A DNA stretch of 12,028 nucleotides from Pleurotus djamor (lineage: Eukaryota > Basidiomycota > Agaricomycetes > Agaricales > Pleurotaceae): NCBI GenBank assembly GCA_029747585.1, contig JAPEVF010001239.1, positions 1-12,028 on the forward strand. The letters are read 5' to 3'. The position numbers were made by a program, and so were the translations under genes. Below, piece by piece: positions 7,974 through 12,028 of this stretch (the first letter of the stretch is position 1; the number at the start of each line of letters is the position of its first letter). A model generated the notes under the pieces. It searched no databases. It saw nothing but the letters and a program-made list of their open reading frames with translations, and was not told the DNA's origin.

Positions 7974-9172
7974 ATGCAGGTAGGGCGACGAAAACCTGCA
8001 AATATCCGAATGATATATCCAGAGAGTACTACTCATGCTCCCACTCAATCAACGACAGTCCATATCCACCGCACACAATCTAATCGTCTTGGACAATCAA
8101 AGGTTCCCAACCAAGCTACTTGCGAAGTTACTGAAGATGGTGAAACAACACAAATTTTGCCGGATAGTATACCTGATCCTACTGACGATCCCTGGAGCGA
8201 AACCTTCTTCAACGAAACCCCGGATGATTCTACCGACTCCAATAATGTTGTCGCAGCGGTAAAGAAATCGAGCTCAGGTACCACCTTTCTTGATGAGTTC
8301 CTACGCCACCGCGAGGATATGCTGGATGGGTTGATTGCGTTAGATGGTAGATTGGGAGGACGTATGTGCTATGCGTGTGAGGCAGACGAGGGGGTTCTTC
8401 GTTGTCAAGACTGCGTCTATGTGGGGCTATACTGCGAGGAATGTATGAAGCGGTTACATCTTCAAACACCCTTCCATCGATTACTGGTATGTGCCGTCTA
8501 TATCAAGAGTCATTGGGTCGAGCTACATAAACGATATTGTGTTTTAGCGCTGGAAAAATGGGTACTTCCAAGATACCAGTTTACGTGCGATCGGCTTAAT
8601 GCTCTCTTTCGGCCACAATGGTGAATTGTGTCCACGTCCATTGGACATAGTGCGGGACTTCGTCATTATTGATCTGACAGGCGTTCACCATGTTACTATT
8701 GCATTCTGCGGATGTTATCAAACCGACTCTCCGGGAACTCGTCGACAACAGCTGTTTCAGCATCGAATTTTCCCTGCCACTCTTCGCCACCCCCGAGCCG
8801 GATTTACCTTCAACATACTTGATACTTTTCAGCTCATGACGCTTCAGTCCAAGATATCCGCCTTCGACTTTTACCGATCGATAGAAAAGCAGACAAATAA
8901 CGCCGGAATCAAAGACCTTCCAGTAAGCACCCCTGTTATTTTCCTCCTCCTATCTTGTGCGGTGGACTTCATTTTTCTTTGCTCAGGACTACTATGAGCA
9001 CTTTCTGGACGTGATGCGAGCATACCGCAATTTGCTTATGCTCAAACGCTCAGGGCGAGGCCACGATCCGGCCGGAATCAGGGCGACAACGGCAGGACAA
9101 TGTGCTGTGGAGTGCCCTGCTTGTCCTCACCCTGGTCGGAATCTTCCTGACAGCTTGTCACGCTCCGCGTGA
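7974..9172 (+). CDS. KDZ-type transposase with CxC2-like cysteine cluster, 5' part, broken by LTR retrotransposon
   Basis: Exons 7974-8486, 8548-8922 and 8987 onward, with introns of 61 and 64 nt. An acidic, Ser/Thr/Pro-rich leader ends in LDEFLRHREDMLDGLIALDGR. Then follow C132-x2-C135, C144-x2-C147, C154-x2-C157 and H162/H168, next a stretch with LSFGHNG, FVIIDLTGVHHV, F-C-G-C, FPATLRHPRAGFTFNILDTFQ, SAFDFYRSIEKQTNN, and finally LKRSGRGHDP and C-P-A-C-P-H-P-G. This order is characteristic of the CxC2-like cluster preceding the KDZ (Kyakuja-Dileera-Zisupton) DDE transposase domain in basidiomycetes. After codon 352 the LTR begins (9156) and TGA follows at 9170-9172, so the catalytic domain is missing here; it may continue beyond the 3' LTR outside the window. 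The start at 7974 is a choice: the frame is open back to 7458. The gene encodes a cut-and-paste-type DNA transposase, now disrupted. Confidence 0.85.
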
Positions 9173-9202
9173 CTGCCCCTTTGGGAACCCCGGTCACGTG
9201 AC
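9157..9202. promoter_or_regulatory. U3 palindromes: LTR-terminal hairpin and E-box
   Basis: gtcacgc-tcc-gcgtgac (9157-9173) is a perfect inverted repeat one base inside the LTR end. gtcacgtgac (9193-9202) is a perfect palindrome containing the E-box CACGTG, a binding core of bHLH factors. The two share the gtcac half-site, so the same factor might bind both; this is inference. Confidence 0.5.
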
Positions 9203-9311
9203 TAGCCCCTAGCCCCTAACCGGGATTCATCGGATGGTTTGACGTTCACCTTATGTACAAAGTCTCATTGTTCACTTTAGCCGCGCCTCATGTTATACAT
9301 GAGGCACTCAG

Positions 9312-9319
9312 TATATATA
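9312..9319 (+). promoter_or_regulatory. LTR TATA box
   Basis: tatatata, 34 nt upstream of 9346, where the self-priming complementarity independently predicts the 5' end of the RNA. The spacing is what a TATA-driven start needs. Confidence 0.7.
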
Positions 9320-9600
9320 GTAGTTATTCTTGTTCATTGCTCCTTAGTTCGAATATAAACGTTTCTTCCCTTTTCCCTTGCGGGATTCATCCCTCGCTCC
9401 TCCTTCGTCCTCACGAATCCCGAATCCCGGACACGAGAGTGCCTGTGGACACAACGCTGCTCCTCAGTCGTTGTTGTCGCAAGTCCGTCTCTTCGTTCCT
9501 GAACGCCGTTCGTCGTTCATTCGGATTCTTCATCTCCTCTTTCACGACCAACGCCGTTCGAATCCCGCTCCCCCTGTCTCTCGGGATTGGGTTCTAACAG

Positions 9601-9612
9601 TATATTCGAACT
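9601..9612 (+). other. primer-binding site of self-priming type
   Basis: tatattcgaact, one base after the LTR, is the exact reverse complement of agttcgaatata at 9346-9357 inside the LTR. No TGG-type tRNA 3'-end complement is present here. In Tf1/sushi-type elements the first nucleotides of the transcript fold back on the PBS, are cleaved and prime minus-strand synthesis. Confidence 0.75.
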
Positions 9613-9647
9613 CAAACACCGGCACTTTCACGATTTTTTTTTNCTCA

Positions 9648-10876
9648 ATGACCGTGGCAAACATCCCTGACGACCTGGCCAACTCACCTACACCCCCGGG
9701 AACGGCGGGCCCAAGTAGCCACCTCCAATCCAGCACAAAAGCGGAAGGCGAATCGTTTGTCTTCCCTGGAGTGGCACAATCGCGACGGTCCACCATGGGA
9801 CCACAATTCTTCCAACAACCAGAGGAAGATGACTGGACCATACGGTTTGCAACGGCGTTCGCATCTGCCATGAAAGCCAACGCCGATCAGAACATGAAGG
9901 ACCTCTCAGAGCTCATCAATCGTGAACGCGAACCCCGCCCACCCCAAATCAAGGCCACCCCCCCNGGAAAAATTCAATGGACTGGACCCCAACCTACTCC
10001 CCGGCTGGATTGCGAAACTGGATCTCTACCAACAAGTTGCTCGGCACACGACGGCCCTCGACAAAATCAACGCCGCGCTACTCCTCCTCGAAGGCCCGGC
10101 ATTCGACTTCTTTGCGCCGTTCCTTGAAGTTGAGGAAACCAAGAGAGAAGATTTTGTCAAGACCAGCTATTCGGCATTCCTCACCAAACTCCGCGAAAAT
10201 TTCGGACCCATCGACGCAGTCGCCAACGCCGAAGATGAAATCTGCAACCTGGTCATGAACACGAACGATCACATTGTCGACTATAACATCAAGTTTAGAA
10301 GACTCGCTGCCCAGCTACCGGACTGGAACGACGCCCCCCNTTCGCCGTATGTACTACCAAGGACTCCCTGGACGACTCAAACAACACATCACCACCGAAG
10401 GCCACAAAACTGGAAGCCTCCTGGAGGTGATGACGGCGGCGCACAACTCGGACATGCGCTATTGGGAATGGACAAAGGAGAAAACGGCGTACAACCAACG
10501 GCGTCCACAGAAACCGGCTACGGCAACCACCAGCACCCCCACGGCCTCGTCTTCGAACGCCGTTGCTCGCACTCGAATCCCGGCCAATGTTCCGCTTACC
10601 AGTGATGGTAAGATCACGGCAACGGAGAAGGAACGCCGTAAAGCAAATAACCTTTGTCTTTACTGTGCTGACCCCTCCCATGTCACGGCCAATTGCCCTC
10701 AGGCACCCCGGGGTTCGAAACCCGCAGCAAAGCCAACGGCGTCGGGATTCAAACCCCGCCCTACCACCACACCCAGCGATGCTAAAGGCAAAGCTCGGGC
10801 CCGTGCTACGGACTTGGAGACCATCGAAGTTCCATCTGACGAGGAATTTGAGGTTGATGATGAGTTAAAAAACTAG
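9648..10876 (+). CDS. gag: Gag polyprotein (capsid and CCHC nucleocapsid)
   Basis: Starting at the ATG 36 nt after the PBS, the frame closes at TAG 10874-10876. With the n at 9965 and 10340 skipped it gives exactly 408 residues. The leader is Pro/Ser-rich; the capsid domain (about residues 118-270) has the retrotransposon Gag pattern PGWIAKLDLY...KINAALLLLEGPAFDFF...FLTKLRENFG...YNIKFRRLAAQL...YYQGLPGRLK. A basic, Ser/Thr/Pro-rich linker precedes one zinc knuckle, C336-x2-C339-x4-H344-x4-C349, and an acidic tail (ETIEVPSDEEFEVDDEL). Gag forms the virus-like particle and binds RNA. Each n changes the reading frame if counted as a base; both sit at the end of C runs, so I treat them as base-calling artefacts. 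Pol follows in the -1 frame. Confidence 0.87.
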
Positions 10877-10914
10877 TTTCCCCACCTGAAGATCATTCGG
10901 CTTTCGGGTGTGGG
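10867..10914 (+). promoter_or_regulatory. gag-pol -1 ribosomal frameshift signal
   Basis: The heptamer A AAA AAC (10867-10873) lies in the correct phase (Gag codons tta aaa aac), immediately before the Gag stop tag. After a 7-nt spacer, cccac (10881-10885) can pair with gtggg (10910-10914), with further bulged pairing of ctgaag to cttcgg-like sequence inside. Slipping by -1 leads to cta gtt tcc, which is the open Pol frame. Form and spacing match established -1 signals; activity is untested. Confidence 0.75.
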
Positions 10915-12028
10915 TCGGTATTGGTATGGCCGCCGCCTGTTTGTAGACTTTTCGCAACTTCTTTACTGCCTACCTCTACTACCGTGTCTCTTCTTTCCAA
11001 TATGCTCTCCGATCCATTAACTCGTTTTCTCGCTCTTGTAGATTCTGGCTCCACTCATTGTTTTGTCGATAAGGACTTTATCTTGGCTCATGGACTGAGT
11101 ACGTACTCTGTACCGCCCATGCAATTGACTCTCTTCGACGGCTCTTCCAACTCCTACATCACTGAGGCCATCGACCTCGAATCCCGATTCCCCTCTGGCG
11201 ACTACATGACTATCACATTTTTCGTCACCACTCTTGATCTCACTTGCTCTGTTGTTCTCGGTCATGACTTCCTAACCCGCTTCAATCCGTTGATTGACTT
11301 CCTAACCCGCTTCAATCCGTTGATTGACTGGGTTACGGGCCAAATCCAATTCCGAACGCCGATCAGAGGATCACCTGCTCCGACAACCCTCCTAACGCCG
11401 TCGAAAACCCCTCCCTCCAACCCCGAACCCCGGCAATCTCTGCCAAAACCGACAATTACCAAGCAACCAGCACCTAATCCTCCAACTCTAACACAGTTGC
11501 CGCGGGATTCAACAGCTAAAGCTCAGTCTTGTCATCAATCCCGAACGCCGATGATTGAGGAAATCTTCGATGACCCTCCAATCCCGGCTACTCCCCCTAA
11601 TCCCGAGCCTCTGGACTCCCCTCCAGAAACCCTCTCAGAATTCCTGCCCAACGGCGTTCCCAGAGTCTCTCAGGTGAACGCTGCGGCATTCAAGGCAATC
11701 TCTCGTCTTCGGGGAACTACTGTCTATCAGTTGGTGATTCGACCTGAATCAGCCAAGGCCAAAGCGACGTCCTGTACGGCGTTCAATCCCGATCTGGCCA
11801 AAGTACCTGAGGAATACCACGAGTTTGCCGACGTCTTCAGCAAAGGACGCGCTGAAACACTTGCCGAACACCGCCCTTATGATCTTAAAATTGATCTCGA
11901 GGAGGGAGCAAAGCCACCAGTTGGCGGTATAATTCCCCTCTCTCAAGCTGAACAGCTAACGGTCAAAAAATTTATAGATGAACATTTGGGTATGGGATTC
12001 ATCCGATCCACCAACTCCCCTCATGGTG
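10873..12028 (+). CDS. pol: Pol polyprotein: aspartic protease and start of reverse transcriptase (partial)
   Basis: This frame is open from 10864 to the window end without a stop and is entered by the -1 shift at 10873; the first in-frame ATG is at 11002. The protease begins with FLALVDSGSTHCFVD, the D-S-G catalytic triplet of retropepsins, and continues to CSVVLGHDFL near its C-terminal conserved segment. There the decapeptide DFLTRFNPLI is duplicated, before DW. A Pro-rich linker of roughly 100 residues follows, then the reverse transcriptase entry region: EYHEFADVFSK, LAEHRPYDLKIDLEEG, a shortened PVGGIIPLS, and FIDEHLGMGFIRSTNSPHG. The polymerase active-site motif, RNase H and integrase lie outside the window. 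Protease releases the Gag and Pol products; the polymerase copies the RNA inside the particle. Confidence 0.87.
11266..11325 (+). repeat. exact 30-bp tandem duplication within the protease
   Basis: Units 11266-11295 and 11296-11325 are identical, beginning gacttcctaacccgc and ending ccgttgatt. The duplication adds ten residues in frame to the conserved end of the protease domain. Confidence 0.95.

Larger units (their letters stand above)
9156..9599 (+). repeat. 5' long terminal repeat (444 bp)
   Basis: The left end is set by the point where KDZ coding sense is lost and by the TG of tgtcacgc; the right end by the CA of ttctaaca one base before the primer-binding site. Contents are U3 with two palindromes and a TATA box, the inferred RNA start at about 9346, then a long R-U5 rich in aatcccg and aacgccg. 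The 3' LTR is not available to confirm the ends. Confidence 0.75.
9221..11791. repeat. dispersed octamer family GAAYSCCG throughout the retrotransposon
   Basis: I count 14 copies of aatcccg/cgggatt (for example 9221, 9381, 9416, 9423, 9561, 10576, 10743, 11180, 11503, 11785) and 13 of aacgccg/cggcgtt (for example 9502, 9550, 9853, 9879, 10556, 10632, 11355, 11544, 11652, 11777), in LTR, gag and pol, on both strands. Related gaaccccg copies occur at 9185, 9930 and, inverted, 10709. Only about four of the two heptamers were found in the preceding 9.1 kb. Confidence 0.8.
9156..12028 (+). mobile_element. Ty3/gypsy LTR retrotransposon, 5' LTR to start of reverse transcriptase (Tf1/sushi-like priming)
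   Basis: The order is LTR, PBS, gag, protease and the start of reverse transcriptase, which is the Ty3/gypsy order as far as seen. The element lies in the same orientation as the KDZ transposase it interrupts. RNase H, integrase and the 3' LTR lie outside the window, so integrity and target-site duplication cannot be judged. Gag and Pol frames are open once the two n characters are skipped, which argues for a fairly young copy. Confidence 0.9.

Noticed and set aside
3441..9155. TET/JBP dioxygenase next to the KDZ transposase
   Set aside because: Expected from known KDZ associations, but neither neighbouring gene shows the H-x-D dioxygenase motif or its surroundings.
9378..9647. Upstream extension of the gag frame into the LTR
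   Set aside because: The stretch lies in R-U5 and across the PBS; translation is low complexity and the ATG at 9648 after the PBS is the natural Gag start.
10705..10730. tRNA-like T-arm (ggttcgaaaccc)
   Set aside because: It lies within gag coding sequence and no acceptor, D or anticodon arms can be built around it.
1..12028. CRISPR arrays, rRNA or tRNA genes
   Set aside because: No regularly spaced repeats of that type and no conserved RNA cores were seen; the introns also mark the DNA as eukaryotic.

Overview
The window looks like nuclear DNA of a mushroom-forming basidiomycete (Agaricomycetes). Genes are split by many short introns (about 48 to 114 nt) with GTAAGT/GTATGT-like donors. A KDZ-type transposase with a CxC2 cysteine cluster is present, as is a gene with the W-rich signature I associate with large unannotated Agaricomycete families, and the right end is a Ty3/gypsy LTR retrotransposon. 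Species cannot be named from this sequence.

Layout. Positions 1-269 (minus) hold the N-terminal part of a GDT1/UPF0016 (TMEM165-like) cation transporter, cut by the window edge. Positions 270-1462 are mostly non-coding, with one doubtful small ORF at 788. Positions 1539-2360 (minus) encode a two-exon glutathione S-transferase whose last residues appear frameshifted. Positions 2361-3440 contain no gene I recognise but hold a perfect inverted repeat and a roughly 163-bp imperfect tandem duplication. Positions 3441-6208 (minus) are a seven-exon gene of unknown function carrying one in-frame TGA. It is divergent from a four-exon gene at 6468-7392 (plus), a stand-alone RNase H1 N-terminal (viroplasmin-type) domain protein. 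The KDZ transposase starts near 7974 (plus) and is broken at 9155/9156 by the retrotransposon.

The retrotransposon (9156 to beyond 12028) is the best-resolved system here. Its 5' LTR is 9156-9599, with a TATA box and an inferred transcript start near 9346. The 12 nt at that start are exactly complementary to the 12 nt just behind the LTR, which fits Tf1/sushi-type self-priming rather than tRNA priming. A 408-residue Gag with a CCHC knuckle ends at a TAG directly after the heptamer A AAA AAC, followed at 7 nt by a predicted hairpin. Pol (protease, linker, start of reverse transcriptase) is open in the -1 frame from that point, so Gag-Pol is probably made by -1 ribosomal frameshifting. Two related octamer motifs recur throughout this element on both strands and in several reading frames.

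Single 'n' characters at 5010, 9965 and 10340 each break a reading frame that becomes continuous when the n is skipped. They look like placeholders at ambiguous homopolymer calls, not real bases.
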